Assembly: GCF_000196735.1 (NCBI RefSeq)
Contig: NC_014551.1
Coordinates: forward strand, 102,501-162,500
Source: Bacillus amyloliquefaciens DSM 7 = ATCC 23350
GTDB lineage: Bacteria; Bacillota; Bacilli; Bacillales; Bacillaceae
Length of the DNA: 60,000 bases
Direction: 5' to 3'
Numbering within the stretch: position 1 is the first letter of the stretch; every line of letters starts with the position of its first letter. Of the stretch, positions 24,123 through 45,853 are shown piece after piece. The notes below the pieces were generated by a model. It worked only from the letters and a program-made list of their open reading frames with translations. It was not told the DNA's origin and did no database searches. The position numbers were made by a program, and so were the translations under genes.

Positions 24123-27100
24123 TTGCTAGATGTGAACAATTTTGAGTATATGAACATCGGTCTTGCTTCACCGGATAAAATCCGTTCATGGTCTTTTGGT
24201 GAAGTGAAAAAGCCTGAAACGATAAACTATCGTACGTTGAAACCTGAAAAGGACGGCCTGTTCTGCGAACGCATTTTCGGACCGACTAAGGACTGGGAAT
24301 GTCATTGCGGCAAGTACAAGCGGGTTCGTTATAAAGGCGTAGTTTGTGACCGTTGCGGAGTTGAAGTAACGCGGGCTAAAGTCCGTCGTGAGAGAATGGG
24401 GCATATTGAACTGGCTGCCCCGGTTTCTCACATTTGGTATTTCAAAGGTATTCCGAGCCGTATGGGTCTTGTATTGGATATGTCACCGCGTGCGCTGGAA
24501 GAAGTCATTTACTTTGCTTCTTACGTCGTAACTGACCCGGCCAATACACCGCTCGAAAAGAAACAGCTTTTATCTGAAAAGGAATACCGTGCGTATCTGG
24601 ATAAGTACGGAAACAAATTCCAAGCCTCTATGGGTGCGGAAGCCATTAATAAACTTCTGCAGGACATCGACCTCGTCAAAGAAGTTGATATGTTAAAAGA
24701 AGAGCTGAAAACCTCTCAAGGACAGCGCCGTACGCGTGCGATCAAACGCCTTGAAGTGCTTGAAGCCTTCCGTAATTCAGGAAACAAGCCGTCTTGGATG
24801 ATCCTCGATGTGCTTCCGGTTATTCCGCCTGAGTTAAGACCGATGGTTCAGCTTGACGGCGGACGTTTCGCAACGTCTGACCTGAACGACCTTTACCGTC
24901 GTGTCATCAACCGTAACAACCGTTTAAAACGTCTGTTAGACCTCGGTGCTCCTAGCATCATCGTTCAGAACGAAAAACGTATGCTTCAGGAAGCAGTCGA
25001 TGCTCTGATTGACAACGGACGCCGCGGCCGTCCGGTTACCGGACCGGGTAACCGTCCGCTCAAATCTCTTTCTCATATGCTGAAAGGGAAACAAGGGCGT
25101 TTCCGTCAGAACCTTCTCGGTAAACGTGTAGACTACTCAGGACGTTCCGTTATCGTCGTAGGTCCGCACCTGAAAATGTATCAGTGCGGATTGCCGAAGG
25201 AAATGGCGCTTGAGCTCTTCAAGCCATTCGTTATGAAAGAGCTTGTTGAAAAAGGTCTTGCTCACAATATCAAGAGCGCAAAACGCAAAATCGAACGCGT
25301 GCAGCCTGAAGTATGGGATGTACTTGAATCTGTCATTAAGGAGCATCCGGTCTTACTGAACCGTGCCCCTACGCTTCACAGATTAGGTATCCAGGCTTTC
25401 GAACCTACGCTTGTTGAAGGACGCGCCATCCGTCTTCACCCGTTAGTATGTACAGCTTATAACGCTGACTTTGACGGTGACCAAATGGCGGTTCACGTAC
25501 CTTTATCAGCTGAGGCTCAAGCTGAGGCGCGCATTCTGATGCTTGCGGCTCAAAACATCTTGAACCCTAAAGATGGTAAACCGGTTGTTACGCCGTCTCA
25601 GGATATGGTATTAGGAAACTACTACCTGACGCTTGAGCGCGCCGGAGCAGTCGGCGAAGGCATGGTCTTCAAAAATACGGACGAAGCGCTTCTTGCTTAT
25701 CAAAACGGATATGTTCACCTTCATACGAGAGTAGCCGTTGCGGCGAACTCCCTGAAGAATGTGACATTTACGGATGAGCAACGTTCAAAACTGTTAATTA
25801 CAACAGTCGGTAAGCTGGTCTTCAATGAAATTCTTCCTGAGTCATTCCCTTACATGAATGAGCCGTCGAAGAGCAACATTGAAGAGAAAACACCTGACCG
25901 TTTCTTCTTAGATAAAGGTGCTGACGTAAAAGCTGTGATTGCAGAGCAGCCGATCAACGCACCGTTTAAAAAAGGTATTCTGGGTAAAATCATCGCGGAA
26001 ATCTTTAAACGATTCCATATCACGGAAACGTCTAAAATGCTTGACCGCATGAAAAACCTCGGTTTCAGATATTCAACGAAAGCCGGCATCACAGTAGGGG
26101 TTTCTGATATCGTCGTTCTCGATGATAAGCAGGAAATTCTTGAAGAAGCACAGAGCAAAGTTGATAATATCATGAAACAGTTCAGACGCGGTTTAATCAC
26201 TGAAGAAGAACGTTATGAAAGAGTTATTTCAATTTGGAGTTCAGCGAAGGACGTTATCCAAGGCAAACTGATGAAATCATTAGACGAAGTCAACCCGATT
26301 TACATGATGAGTGATTCAGGAGCCCGTGGTAACGCATCTAACTTTACGCAGCTTGCGGGTATGCGGGGTCTGATGGCCAACCCGGCTGGACGAATCATTG
26401 AATTGCCGATCAAATCAAGTTTCCGTGAAGGTCTGACAGTATTGGAGTACTTTATCTCCACTCACGGTGCGCGTAAAGGTCTTGCCGATACCGCCCTGAA
26501 AACAGCTGACTCAGGTTACCTGACACGCCGTCTTGTTGATGTTGCGCAGGATGTTATCATTCGTGAAACAGATTGCGGAACTGACCGCGGTATTCTTGCA
26601 AAACCGCTTAAAGAAGGTACGGAAATCATCGAGCGTCTGGAAGAGCGTCTGATCGGACGTTTCGCCAGAAAACAGATCAAACATCCTGAAACGGGTGCTG
26701 TGCTCATTAACGAAAACGAATTGATCGATGAAGATAAAGCGCTGGAAATCGTTGAAGCAGGAATCGAAGAAGTGTGGATCCGTTCTGCGTTTACATGTAA
26801 CACTCCTCATGGTGTATGTAAACGATGCTACGGACGAAACCTTGCAACCGGAACCGACGTTGAAGTCGGCGAAGCAGTAGGCATTATCGCCGCCCAATCT
26901 ATCGGTGAGCCTGGAACACAGTTAACAATGCGTACGTTCCACACAGGCGGGGTTGCCGGAGACGATATCACACAAGGTCTTCCGCGTATCCAAGAGCTTT
27001 TCGAAGCGCATAATCCGAAAGGTCAAGCGACGATTTCTGAAATTGACGGTACAATTGCCGAAATCAATGAAGTCCGCGACAAACAGCAGGAAATTGTTGT

Positions 27101-27722
27101 TCAGGGCGCTGTTGAGACACGTTCATACACGGCACCTTACAACTCACGCCTGAAAGTGGCTGAGGGTGATCAGATTACCCGCGGCCAAGTCCTGACAGAA
27201 GGTTCTATCGATCCGAAAGAACTTCTTAAAGTCACTGACCTGACAACGGTTCAGGAATATCTTCTGCATGAGGTTCAGAAGGTTTACCGTATGCAGGGGG
27301 TTGAAATCGGCGATAAACACGTAGAAGTAATGGTTCGCCAGATGCTTCGCAAAGTCCGTGTGATCGATGCCGGAGATACTGATGTTCTTCCTGGCACATT
27401 GCTTGATATTCACCAATTCACAGAAGCGAACAAAAAAGTGCTGCTTGAAGGCAATCGACCTGCTACAGGCCGTCCTGTCCTTCTCGGTATCACGAAAGCT
27501 TCACTTGAGACAGATTCATTCTTGTCTGCCGCATCATTCCAAGAAACAACACGCGTTCTTACAGATGCTGCGATTAAAGGCAAGCGTGATGAACTTCTCG
27601 GCCTGAAAGAGAATGTTATCATCGGTAAACTGGTTCCGGCCGGTACCGGTATGATGAATTACAGAAAAGTAAAACCTGTTTCAAACGTTCAGCCTGCGGA
27701 AGATATGGTTCCGGCTGAATAA
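24123..27722 (+). CDS. rpoC: RNA polymerase beta' subunit
   Basis: Carries the active-site magnesium ligands in [12 protein letters not shown]. The N-terminal zinc finger has C60, C62, C75 and C78, and a second zinc site lies in [13 protein letters not shown]. Trigger-loop region [20 protein letters not shown] is intact. The TTG at 24123 is chosen: it follows aagggaggt (24107-24115) and gives the 1199-aa protein starting [10 protein letters not shown]. The 14-residue extension to 24081 would cover the ribosome binding site. 62 nt separate it from rpoB with no terminator. Confidence 0.99.
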   Translation: MLDVNNFEYMNIGLASPDKIRSWSFGEVKKPETINYRTLKPEKDGLFCERIFGPTKDWECHCGKYKRVRYKGVVCDRCGVEVTRAKVRRERMGHIELAAPVSHIWYFKGIPSRMGLVLDMSPRALEEVIYFASYVVTDPANTPLEKKQLLSEKEYRAYLDKYGNKFQASMGAEAINKLLQDIDLVKEVDMLKEELKTSQGQRRTRAIKRLEVLEAFRNSGNKPSWMILDVLPVIPPELRPMVQLDGGRFATSDLNDLYRRVINRNNRLKRLLDLGAPSIIVQNEKRMLQEAVDALIDNGRRGRPVTGPGNRPLKSLSHMLKGKQGRFRQNLLGKRVDYSGRSVIVVGPHLKMYQCGLPKEMALELFKPFVMKELVEKGLAHNIKSAKRKIERVQPEVWDVLESVIKEHPVLLNRAPTLHRLGIQAFEPTLVEGRAIRLHPLVCTAYNADFDGDQMAVHVPLSAEAQAEARILMLAAQNILNPKDGKPVVTPSQDMVLGNYYLTLERAGAVGEGMVFKNTDEALLAYQNGYVHLHTRVAVAANSLKNVTFTDEQRSKLLITTVGKLVFNEILPESFPYMNEPSKSNIEEKTPDRFFLDKGADVKAVIAEQPINAPFKKGILGKIIAEIFKRFHITETSKMLDRMKNLGFRYSTKAGITVGVSDIVVLDDKQEILEEAQSKVDNIMKQFRRGLITEEERYERVISIWSSAKDVIQGKLMKSLDEVNPIYMMSDSGARGNASNFTQLAGMRGLMANPAGRIIELPIKSSFREGLTVLEYFISTHGARKGLADTALKTADSGYLTRRLVDVAQDVIIRETDCGTDRGILAKPLKEGTEIIERLEERLIGRFARKQIKHPETGAVLINENELIDEDKALEIVEAGIEEVWIRSAFTCNTPHGVCKRCYGRNLATGTDVEVGEAVGIIAAQSIGEPGTQLTMRTFHTGGVAGDDITQGLPRIQELFEAHNPKGQATISEIDGTIAEINEVRDKQQEIVVQGAVETRSYTAPYNSRLKVAEGDQITRGQVLTEGSIDPKELLKVTDLTTVQEYLLHEVQKVYRMQGVEIGDKHVEVMVRQMLRKVRVIDAGDTDVLPGTLLDIHQFTEANKKVLLEGNRPATGRPVLLGITKASLETDSFLSAASFQETTRVLTDAAIKGKRDELLGLKENVIIGKLVPAGTGMMNYRKVKPVSNVQPAEDMVPAE

Positions 27723-27738
27723 CATAAACTGCTGCGGG

Positions 27739-27758
27739 AAGGCTGTTTCGACAGCCTT
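27739..27758 (+). terminator. Hairpin after rpoC
   Basis: aaggctgt-ttcg-acagcctt, 8 bp closed by a UUCG tetraloop, 17 nt after the rpoC stop. No strong T-tract follows, so it may be a 3'-end stabiliser or a factor-assisted terminator. Confidence 0.5.
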
Positions 27759-27814
27759 TCCTCAGTATTACATTTATTCTTGCGGCGGACTGCACTAAAA
27801 AATGTCATACGATG

Positions 27815-27843
27815 TTGACATCCGTCCCGCAGAGTGATAATAT
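27815..27843 (+). promoter_or_regulatory. Strong SigA promoter of the str cluster
   Basis: Perfect ttgaca (27815-27820), 17-nt spacer, taatat (27838-27843) inside an extended tgataatat. It drives rplGB-rpsL-rpsG-fusA. Confidence 0.85.
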
Positions 27844-27889
27844 AACCAAGGTGCTCGAAATAAAACCTGTTACTTTGGAGGATATGTTT

Positions 27890-28138
27890 ATGTCTTATGA
27901 TAAAGTATCACAGGCCAAATCAATTATTATTGGTACGAAGCAAACAGTGAAAGCTCTGAAACGAGGTTCAGTGAAGGAAGTCGTCGTGGCAAAAGACGCG
28001 GATTCAGTTCTTACGGCTGGCGTTATCCAGCTTGCAAAGAACCAAAACATCGCTGTCTGTATGGTGGATTCCATGAAAAAGCTCGGCAAAGCCTGCGGAA
28101 TTGAAGTGGGAGCAGCAGCTGTTGCCATTATGTTATAG
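27890..28138 (+). CDS. rplGB: L7Ae-family K-turn-binding protein (RplGB/YbxF)
   Basis: 82-residue L7Ae/L30e-fold protein with the helix [17 protein letters not shown] that reads kink-turn RNAs. The B. subtilis homologue binds K-turns in vitro, but its cellular RNA target is not firmly known. Two start candidates exist: 27884 has only 2 nt from ggagg, 27890 has 8 nt, so [10 protein letters not shown] is preferred. First gene of the str cluster, 114 nt before rpsL. Confidence 0.93.
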   Translation: MSYDKVSQAKSIIIGTKQTVKALKRGSVKEVVVAKDADSVLTAGVIQLAKNQNIAVCMVDSMKKLGKACGIEVGAAAVAIML

Positions 28139-28238
28139 CGTACTTTTTGTTTTTATATAAGATTTCAATCTTGTGTAAAGACATTGTTTTTTGCCTAATG
28201 ATGAACCACCTGGGTATGTGGGTTATAAAACGTAATGA

Positions 28239-28670
<432 letters not shown>

Positions 28671-28694
28671 TCAAATAAATCATTAAAACTATGA

Positions 28695-29180
<486 letters not shown>

Positions 29181-29232
29181 GATTTATATAATCAAAACTA
29201 CAATTCCCTAATAAGGAAGGAGAAATTACCCA

Positions 29233-31311
29233 ATGGCAAGAGAGTTCTCCTTAGAAAAAACTCGTAATATCGGGATCATGGCTCACATCGATGCCGGTAA
29301 AACGACTACTACAGAACGGATCTTGTTCTACACAGGCCGTATCCACAAAATTGGCGAAACTCACGAAGGTGCTTCGCAAATGGACTGGATGGAGCAGGAG
29401 CAAGAACGCGGAATCACAATCACTTCTGCAGCAACAACTGCACAGTGGAAAGGTTACCGTGTAAACATCATCGATACACCGGGACACGTAGACTTCACAG
29501 TTGAAGTTGAACGTTCACTTCGTGTACTTGATGGTGCGGTTGCCGTACTTGATGCTCAATCAGGTGTTGAGCCTCAAACAGAAACAGTATGGCGTCAAGC
29601 AACAACTTACGGAGTACCGCGTGTCGTATTTGTCAACAAAATGGACAAAATCGGCGCAGACTTCCTTTACTCTGTAGGCACTCTGAGAGACCGTCTTCAA
29701 GCTAACGCTCACGCAATTCAATTGCCGATCGGTGCTGAAGACAACTTCGAAGGTATCATCGACTTAGTAGAAAACGTTGCGTATTTCTATGAAGATGACC
29801 TTGGAACTCGTTCAGATGCAAAAGAAATCCCTGAAGAGTACAAAGAGCAAGCTGAAGAGCTTCGCAGCAGCCTGATTGAAGCTGTAGCTGAGCTTGATGA
29901 AGAGCTTATGGAAAAGTACCTTGAGGGTGAAGAAATCACTATTCCTGAACTGAAAGCTGCTATCCGTAAAGGTACACTGAATGTTGAATTCTACCCTGTA
30001 CTTGTTGGATCTGCTTTCAAAAACAAAGGTGTTCAGCTTGTACTTGATGCTGTTCTTGACTACCTTCCTGCGCCAACTGATGTTGCTGCAATCAAAGGTG
30101 TACGTCCTGACACAGATGAAGAGATCGTTCGTCATTCTTCTGATGAAGAGCCATTCTCTGCACTTGCATTTAAAGTTATGACTGACCCTTATGTCGGTAA
30201 GCTGACATTCTTCCGCGTATATTCCGGTACACTTGATTCCGGTTCATATGTAAAGAACTCTACAAAAGGCAAGCGTGAGCGCGTAGGACGTATCCTTCAA
30301 ATGCACGCTAACAGCCGTGAAGAGATCTCTACTGTTTACGCTGGAGACATCGCAGCTGCTGTAGGTCTAAAAGATACTTCTACTGGAGATACTCTATGTG
30401 ATGAGAAGGATCTTGTAATCCTTGAATCAATGGAATTCCCAGAGCCTGTTATCGACGTAGCGATTGAGCCTAAATCAAAAGCTGACCAAGATAAAATGGG
30501 TATCGCTTTAGCGAAACTTGCTGAAGAAGATCCTACATTCCGTACACAAACAAACCCTGAAACGGGTCAAACAATCATCTCTGGTATGGGTGAGCTTCAC
30601 CTTGATATCATTGTTGATCGTATGAAGCGTGAGTTCAAAGTTGAAGCTAACGTTGGTGCTCCTCAAGTTGCGTACCGTGAGACATTCCGTACCGGTGCAA
30701 AAGTTGAAGGTAAATTCGTACGTCAATCAGGCGGACGCGGTCAGTTCGGTCACGTTTGGATCGAATTTGAACCGAACGAAGAAGGCGCTGGCTTTGAATT
30801 CGAAAACGCAATCGTCGGTGGTGTTGTTCCTCGTGAATACATCCCAGCCGTACAAGCAGGTCTTGAAGACTCTCTTGAAAATGGTGTCCTAGCCGGATTC
30901 CCGCTAATCGACATCAAGGCGAAACTTTTTGATGGATCTTACCATGATGTTGACTCAAACGAAATGGCGTTTAAAGTCGCTGCTTCTATGGCATTGAAAA
31001 ATGCAGTCAGCAAATGTAACCCAGTTCTTCTTGAACCAATCATGAAAGTTGAAGTTGTTATTCCTGAAGAATACATGGGAGACATCATGGGTGATGTTAC
31101 TTCTCGTCGCGGACGCGTAGAAGGTATGGAAGCTCGCGGTAACGCTCAAGTTGTGCGTGCGATGGTACCTCTTGCTGAAATGTTCGGTTACGCTACTGCC
31201 CTTCGTTCTAACACGCAAGGACGCGGTACGTTCACAATGTTCATGGATCACTACGAAGAAGTGCCGAAGAGCATCGCTGAAGAAATTATCAAAAAAAATA
31301 AAGGCGAATAA
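29233..31311 (+). CDS. fusA: Elongation factor G
   Basis: Translocase GTPase, 692 aa, five domains. G1 AHIDAGKTT (17-25), switch [14 protein letters not shown]3 DTPGHVDF and G4 NKMDKIGAD are intact; domain IV carries the [15 protein letters not shown] segment that enters the A site. No change is apparent at the usual fusidic-acid positions, though I judged this only by similarity. Ribosome binding site aaggaaggaga (29213-29223). A separate promoter for tufA starts at its stop codon. Confidence 0.99.
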   Translation: MAREFSLEKTRNIGIMAHIDAGKTTTTERILFYTGRIHKIGETHEGASQMDWMEQEQERGITITSAATTAQWKGYRVNIIDTPGHVDFTVEVERSLRVLDGAVAVLDAQSGVEPQTETVWRQATTYGVPRVVFVNKMDKIGADFLYSVGTLRDRLQANAHAIQLPIGAEDNFEGIIDLVENVAYFYEDDLGTRSDAKEIPEEYKEQAEELRSSLIEAVAELDEELMEKYLEGEEITIPELKAAIRKGTLNVEFYPVLVGSAFKNKGVQLVLDAVLDYLPAPTDVAAIKGVRPDTDEEIVRHSSDEEPFSALAFKVMTDPYVGKLTFFRVYSGTLDSGSYVKNSTKGKRERVGRILQMHANSREEISTVYAGDIAAAVGLKDTSTGDTLCDEKDLVILESMEFPEPVIDVAIEPKSKADQDKMGIALAKLAEEDPTFRTQTNPETGQTIISGMGELHLDIIVDRMKREFKVEANVGAPQVAYRETFRTGAKVEGKFVRQSGGRGQFGHVWIEFEPNEEGAGFEFENAIVGGVVPREYIPAVQAGLEDSLENGVLAGFPLIDIKAKLFDGSYHDVDSNEMAFKVAASMALKNAVSKCNPVLLEPIMKVEVVIPEEYMGDIMGDVTSRRGRVEGMEARGNAQVVRAMVPLAEMFGYATALRSNTQGRGTFTMFMDHYEEVPKSIAEEIIKKNKGE

Positions 31312-31340
31312 TTGATTTTGCCACTTAACTCAAGTATAAC
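31312..31340 (+). promoter_or_regulatory. Internal tufA promoter in the fusA-tufA gap
   Basis: ttgatt (31312-31317), 17-nt spacer, tataac (31335-31340). An intergenic tuf promoter has been described in Bacillus stearothermophilus, which supports the call. Confidence 0.65.
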
Positions 31341-31358
31341 TACTATTGTAAGATGAGG

Positions 31359-31380
31359 AAGTGAGAGCTTGCTTTCACTT
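31359..31380 (+). other. Leader hairpin upstream of tufA
   Basis: aagtgagag-cttg-ctttcactt, a 9-bp stem with one G-T pair in the tufA 5' UTR, 37 nt before the ribosome binding site. No T-run follows, so a stability or pausing role is more likely than termination. Confidence 0.5.
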
Positions 31381-31430
31381 TCTATCACTCTATACATTAC
31401 TAATTAAAAGCTCTTAAGGAGGATTTTAGA

Positions 31431-32621
31431 ATGGCTAAAGAAAAATTCGACCGTTCCAAATCACATGCCAATATCGGTACAATTGGACACGTTGACCATG
31501 GTAAAACAACATTAACTGCTGCTATCTCAACAGTACTTCATAAGAAATCTGGTAAAGGTACAGCTATGGCGTACGATCAAATTGATGGTGCTCCAGAAGA
31601 ACGTGAGCGCGGTATCACAATCTCTACTGCACACGTTGAGTACGAAACTGACACTCGTCACTATGCACACGTTGACTGCCCAGGACACGCTGACTATGTT
31701 AAAAACATGATCACTGGTGCTGCGCAAATGGACGGAGCTATCCTTGTAGTATCTGCTGCTGATGGCCCAATGCCACAAACTCGTGAGCACATCCTTCTTT
31801 CTAAAAACGTTGGTGTACCATACATCGTAGTATTCCTTAACAAATGCGACATGGTAGACGACGAAGAGCTTCTTGAGCTTGTTGAAATGGAAGTTCGCGA
31901 TCTTCTTAGCGAATACGACTTCCCTGGTGATGATGTACCAGTTGTTAAGGGTTCTGCTCTTAAAGCTCTTGAAGGCGACGCTGAGTACGAAGAAAAAATT
32001 CTTGAACTTATGGCTGCAGTTGACGAGTACATCCCAACTCCAGAACGCGACACTGAAAAACCATTCATGATGCCAGTTGAGGACGTATTCTCAATCACTG
32101 GTCGTGGTACAGTTGCTACTGGCCGTGTAGAACGCGGACAAGTTAAAGTCGGTGACGAAGTTGAAATCATCGGTCTTCAAGAAGAAAACAGCAAAACAAC
32201 TGTTACAGGTGTTGAAATGTTCCGTAAGCTTCTTGACTATGCTGAAGCTGGAGACAACATCGGTGCACTTCTTCGCGGTGTAGCTCGTGAAGACATCCAA
32301 CGTGGTCAAGTACTTGCTAAACCAGGTACAATCACTCCACACAGCAAATTCAAAGCTGAAGTTTACGTTCTTTCTAAAGAAGAGGGTGGACGTCATACTC
32401 CATTCTTCTCTAACTACCGTCCTCAGTTCTACTTCCGTACAACTGACGTAACTGGTATCATCAATCTTCCAGAAGGCGTAGAAATGGTTATGCCTGGAGA
32501 TAACACTGAAATGATCGTTGAACTTATCTCTACAATCGCTATCGAAGAAGGAACTCGTTTCTCTATTCGTGAAGGCGGACGTACAGTTGGTTCAGGCGTT
32601 GTTTCTACAATCACTGAGTAA
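31431..32621 (+). CDS. tufA: Elongation factor Tu
   Basis: Delivers aminoacyl-tRNA to the ribosome. 396 aa with G1 GHVDHGKT (19-26), switch [12 protein letters not shown]3 DCPGH, G4 NKCD and two beta-barrel domains. Codon choice is extremely biased (CGT, GGT, GTA, ACT), as for the most abundant proteins. Strong aaggaggat ribosome binding site. Transcribed with fusA and probably also from its own promoter. Confidence 0.99.
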   Translation: MAKEKFDRSKSHANIGTIGHVDHGKTTLTAAISTVLHKKSGKGTAMAYDQIDGAPEERERGITISTAHVEYETDTRHYAHVDCPGHADYVKNMITGAAQMDGAILVVSAADGPMPQTREHILLSKNVGVPYIVVFLNKCDMVDDEELLELVEMEVRDLLSEYDFPGDDVPVVKGSALKALEGDAEYEEKILELMAAVDEYIPTPERDTEKPFMMPVEDVFSITGRGTVATGRVERGQVKVGDEVEIIGLQEENSKTTVTGVEMFRKLLDYAEAGDNIGALLRGVAREDIQRGQVLAKPGTITPHSKFKAEVYVLSKEEGGRHTPFFSNYRPQFYFRTTDVTGIINLPEGVEMVMPGDNTEMIVELISTIAIEEGTRFSIREGGRTVGSGVVSTITE

Positions 32622-32638
32622 TCGACTCGTTCATTAAT

Positions 32639-32668
32639 ACGGGGTCCCATGCGGGGCCTCGTTTTTTT
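32639..32668 (+). terminator. Strong intrinsic terminator of the str cluster
   Basis: acggggtccc/ggggcctcgt, a 10-bp stem (two G-T pairs) with loop atgc, followed by seven T. Confidence 0.92.
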
Positions 32669-32694
32669 GTTTCCCGGCTGATTCAATGTATAAT
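32667..32694 (+). promoter_or_regulatory. Promoter candidate for ybaC
   Basis: ttgttt (32667-32672), 16-nt spacer, perfect tataat (32689-32694). The -35 starts inside the T-run of the tufA terminator. Confidence 0.6.
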
Positions 32695-32724
32695 AGAAGT
32701 TATACAAAATTTAGGAGCAGAGCG

Positions 32725-33687
32725 ATGATTGATAACTTCAAGACAAAACGGATTTCAATGCTTCAGCAACTGCTGATTAACGACAGTGAACAGACCATTA
32801 TGATTAATGGTGATGACAAGAGCAATCCGCTGCTTTTGTTTTTGCACGGCGGGCCCGGCACGCCTCAAATCGGCTATGCGAGAAAGTACCAGAGCGAGCT
32901 GGAAAAGCATTTCACTGTTGTGAACTGGGATCAGAGAGGGGCGGGACTTTCATATTCAAATGAAATTCCGGGCTCGTCTATGACTTTGGATCAGCTGACA
33001 GCTGACACCATTCATTTGACCGAACGCTTATGCAAGCAATTCAACAGGCAAAAAATATATATCGCCGGCTATTCGTGGGGATCAGTGTTGGCGCTTCATG
33101 TTCTTCAAGAGAGACCTGATTTGTATGATGGGTATATCGGTATCAGTCAGGTTGTAAATATCCAAAAGGAAGAAACGGAAGCCTACCGGCTGCTGACGGA
33201 TTGGAGCGAGGAGCGCAAACACCGCCTGCTACAAAAGACGCTGCGCTTTATCGGTGCACCTCCATGGAACAGCCAGCTTCAGCGCTCATTGTTTCTGCTT
33301 TGTATCGAGATGAAGGGAGGAGGCTTTACCCATAATCCGATCGGCGCCCTTAAAGCAGGCGGACGAATGCTGTTTGGTGAACCGTACGGTGTGAGAGGGA
33401 GCTTCTTAGCCGCGCGGGGACAGATGTTCAGCCTGAAACATTTGTGGGAAGATCTCATTTTCTTTGATGCCGGGCAATCAGTTTCTTCTATTGAAATACC
33501 GTGCTGTTTTATGTCAGGAAGATTCGATTTGACGGTGCCGGGAACGATATCTTACGAATATTATCAGAAGGTTGAAGCTCCCTATAAAGAATGGCACTGG
33601 TTTGAAAACTCAGCCCATTCGCCTCACTTGGAAGAGCCGGATCGCTTTGCTGAAGTTGTCAGCCGATTCGCATCTTTCCATCTCTGA
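32725..33687 (+). CDS. ybaC: YbaC, alpha/beta hydrolase of the prolyl-aminopeptidase type
   Basis: Alpha/beta hydrolase, 320 aa, resembling proline iminopeptidases: HGGPG oxyanion motif (41-45), DQRGAG (69-74), nucleophile elbow GYSWGS with S117, likely acid in SGRFDLTVPG and likely histidine in NSAHSPHLEEP. The true substrate is unknown. ATG 32725 follows taggagc; the upstream 13-residue extension overlaps the -10 box. Codon use is less biased than in the flanking translation genes, and the protein (especially its C-terminal half) is noticeably more diverged from my memory of B. subtilis YbaC than any neighbour. It stands alone between two operons. Confidence 0.88.
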   Translation: MIDNFKTKRISMLQQLLINDSEQTIMINGDDKSNPLLLFLHGGPGTPQIGYARKYQSELEKHFTVVNWDQRGAGLSYSNEIPGSSMTLDQLTADTIHLTERLCKQFNRQKIYIAGYSWGSVLALHVLQERPDLYDGYIGISQVVNIQKEETEAYRLLTDWSEERKHRLLQKTLRFIGAPPWNSQLQRSLFLLCIEMKGGGFTHNPIGALKAGGRMLFGEPYGVRGSFLAARGQMFSLKHLWEDLIFFDAGQSVSSIEIPCCFMSGRFDLTVPGTISYEYYQKVEAPYKEWHWFENSAHSPHLEEPDRFAEVVSRFASFHL

Positions 33688-33705
33688 AAGAAAACAGGCA
33701 TATCC

Positions 33706-33734
33706 TTGATTAATCATGGCATCACCTGTATAAT
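33706..33734 (+). promoter_or_regulatory. S10-operon promoter P1
   Basis: ttgatt (33706-33711), 17-nt spacer, perfect tataat (33729-33734). Two promoters in front of S10 have been mapped in B. subtilis. Confidence 0.75.
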
Positions 33735-33773
33735 AATCAAAGTGTGAAAACCACAAGGTTCTTTAAATAAACC

Positions 33774-33802
33774 TTGCAACATGCGTCTATTTTCTGTATA
33801 AT
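33774..33802 (+). promoter_or_regulatory. S10-operon promoter P2
   Basis: ttgcaa (33774-33779), 17-nt spacer, perfect tataat (33797-33802). The -35 box overlaps the right arm of an inverted repeat caaggtt/aaccttg (33754-33760, 33770-33776). Confidence 0.75.
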
Positions 33803-33831
33803 AGTGTATGTTGGTCTTTGACTGCGATGAA

Positions 33832-33892
33832 GTGAGAGGTTGCTGACACACCCGGCCGCTTTGCCATGGCAAGGTGATCAGGTTTTTCTCAC
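33832..33892 (+). other. Structured S10-operon leader
   Basis: gtgaga (33832-33837) can pair with tctcac (33887-33892), enclosing a perfect 12-base palindrome ttgccatggcaa (33861-33872). This folds most of the ~127-nt leader of the P2 transcript. I do not recognise it as a known ribosomal-protein leader family. Confidence 0.4.
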
Positions 33893-33911
33893 GGAGAACT
33901 GTCTAACGTGA

Positions 33912-34244
<333 letters not shown>

Positions 34245-34280
34245 TTCTAAAATATAGAATGATCTTAATAGGAGGTGTGA

Positions 34281-34913
<633 letters not shown>

Positions 34914-34922
34914 GTCTCTTAG

Positions 34923-35851
<929 letters not shown>

Positions 35852-35861
35852 TTATCTGTAA

Positions 35862-37052
<1,191 letters not shown>

Positions 37053-37065
37053 GAGAGGAGGCTTT

Positions 37066-38696
<1,631 letters not shown>

Positions 38697-38703
38697 TCAC
38701 TGA

Positions 38704-38982
<279 letters not shown>

Positions 38983-38987
38983 TAAAG

Positions 38988-39008
38988 TTCGGAATTCTTT
39001 TTTCCGAA
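38988..39008 (+). other. Hairpin abutting the rplN ribosome binding site
   Basis: ttcggaa-ttctttt-ttccgaa, a perfect 7-bp stem. The Shine-Dalgarno gggagg starts at the next base (39009). Confidence 0.5.
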
Positions 39009-39017
39009 GGGAGGTAA

Positions 39018-39392
<375 letters not shown>

Positions 39393-39395
39393 TGA

Positions 39396-40306
<911 letters not shown>

Positions 40307-40313
40307 TCAATGA

Positions 40314-41515
<1,202 letters not shown>

Positions 41516-41542
41516 GACCGCTTAAAGTGAAGAAAGGAGTGA

Positions 41543-41911
<369 letters not shown>

Positions 41912-41914
41912 TAA

Positions 41915-42629
<715 letters not shown>

Positions 42630-42647
42630 AAATAAACTATAGGCTAA

Positions 42648-43100
<453 letters not shown>

Positions 43101-43101
43101 C

Positions 43102-44397
43102 TTGTTTAAGACAATCTCCAACTTTATGCGTGTGAGTGATATTCGGAATAAAATCATTTTTACATTACTCATGCTTATCGTCTTTCGCATAGGTGCGTTT
43201 ATCCCTGTGCCATATGTTAATGCTCAGGCGTTACAGACACAAAGTTCGATGGGGGTTTTTGATCTCCTTAATACATTTGGCGGCGGTGCGCTTTATCAGT
43301 TCTCTATCTTCGCGATGGGAATTACGCCTTACATCACCGCTTCGATCATCATTCAGCTGCTTCAGATGGATGTTGTTCCGAAGTTTACTGAGTGGTCTAA
43401 GCAAGGTGAAGTCGGCCGCCGTAAATTAGCTCAGTTCACGAGATATTTTACGATTGTGCTTGGTTTTATCCAGGCGTTAGGTATGTCATACGGGTTTAAC
43501 AACCTGGCAAACGGTATGCTGATTGAAAAATCCGGCATATCGACATATCTGATTATTGCTTTAGTACTCACTGGAGGAACTGCTTTTTTAATGTGGCTGG
43601 GAGAACAAATTACTTCCAATGGAGTAGGTAACGGAATTTCGATCATCATCTTCGCGGGGATTGTGGCTAGTATTCCGAAAACTGTTGGGCAGATTTATGA
43701 GACTCAATTTGTCGGCAGCAGCGATCAGCTGTTTATTCATATTGTAAAAATCGCCTTACTGGTGATTGCGATTTTAGCCGTTATTGTTGGTGTTATTTTC
43801 ATTCAGCAGGCCGTACGCAAAATCGCGATTCAATATGCAAAAGGGCAAGGTCGTTCACCTGTTGGCGGAGGCCAGTCAACTCACCTTCCGCTTAAAGTGA
43901 ATCCTGCAGGGGTTATTCCGGTAATCTTTGCTGTTGCGTTTCTTATTACGCCGCGTACGATCGCGTCATTTTTCGGAACAAACGATGTGACAAAGTGGAT
44001 TCAAGCCAACTTTGACAATACACATCCGGTGGGCATGACGGTTTATGTCGCATTAATTATCGCCTTTACGTACTTCTATGCTTTTGTGCAGGTAAACCCT
44101 GAACAAATGGCTGATAACCTTAAAAAACAGGGTGGCTATATCCCGGGGGTTCGTCCAGGGAAAATGACTCAAGATAGAATTACGAGCATTTTGTATCGAC
44201 TTACGTTTGTGGGTTCTATATTCTTAGCCGTGATTTCCATTCTTCCTATCTTTTTCATTCAATTCGCTGGATTGCCTCAAAGTGCACAGATTGGCGGAAC
44301 ATCTTTGTTAATTGTCGTCGGGGTAGCCTTGGAGACAATGAAGCAGCTGGAGAGCCAGTTAGTGAAACGTAATTACCGAGGATTTATGAAAAATTAG
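43102..44397 (+). CDS. secY: SecY, protein-conducting channel
   Basis: 431 aa with ten membrane helices, the core of the SecYEG translocon. The plug-region [20 protein letters not shown] and the cytoplasmic C5 loop [19 protein letters not shown] that contacts SecA and ribosome are intact. TTG start at 43102, one base after rplO; its ribosome binding site gaggtgat lies within rplO, so translation is probably coupled. A long hairpin covers its stop codon. Confidence 0.98.
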   Translation: MFKTISNFMRVSDIRNKIIFTLLMLIVFRIGAFIPVPYVNAQALQTQSSMGVFDLLNTFGGGALYQFSIFAMGITPYITASIIIQLLQMDVVPKFTEWSKQGEVGRRKLAQFTRYFTIVLGFIQALGMSYGFNNLANGMLIEKSGISTYLIIALVLTGGTAFLMWLGEQITSNGVGNGISIIIFAGIVASIPKTVGQIYETQFVGSSDQLFIHIVKIALLVIAILAVIVGVIFIQQAVRKIAIQYAKGQGRSPVGGGQSTHLPLKVNPAGVIPVIFAVAFLITPRTIASFFGTNDVTKWIQANFDNTHPVGMTVYVALIIAFTYFYAFVQVNPEQMADNLKKQGGYIPGVRPGKMTQDRITSILYRLTFVGSIFLAVISILPIFFIQFAGLPQSAQIGGTSLLIVVGVALETMKQLESQLVKRNYRGFMKN

Positions 44398-44422
44398 AGG
44401 ACTGGTTTTAACCATTCCTCTA
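44395..44422 (+). other. Hairpin over the secY stop codon
   Basis: tagagga-c-tggt...acca-t-tcctcta makes a long imperfect stem containing the secY TAG. It is followed by aataagag, not a T-run, so it is not a normal terminator. Confidence 0.5.
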
Positions 44423-44427
44423 AATAA

Positions 44428-45845
<1,418 letters not shown>

Positions 45846-45853
45846 ATGATGAA

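Noticed and set aside
31694..32170. Antisense open frame of 158 codons inside tufA
   Set aside because: Ser/Thr-rich product caused by the codon bias of tufA on the other strand; no independent signals.
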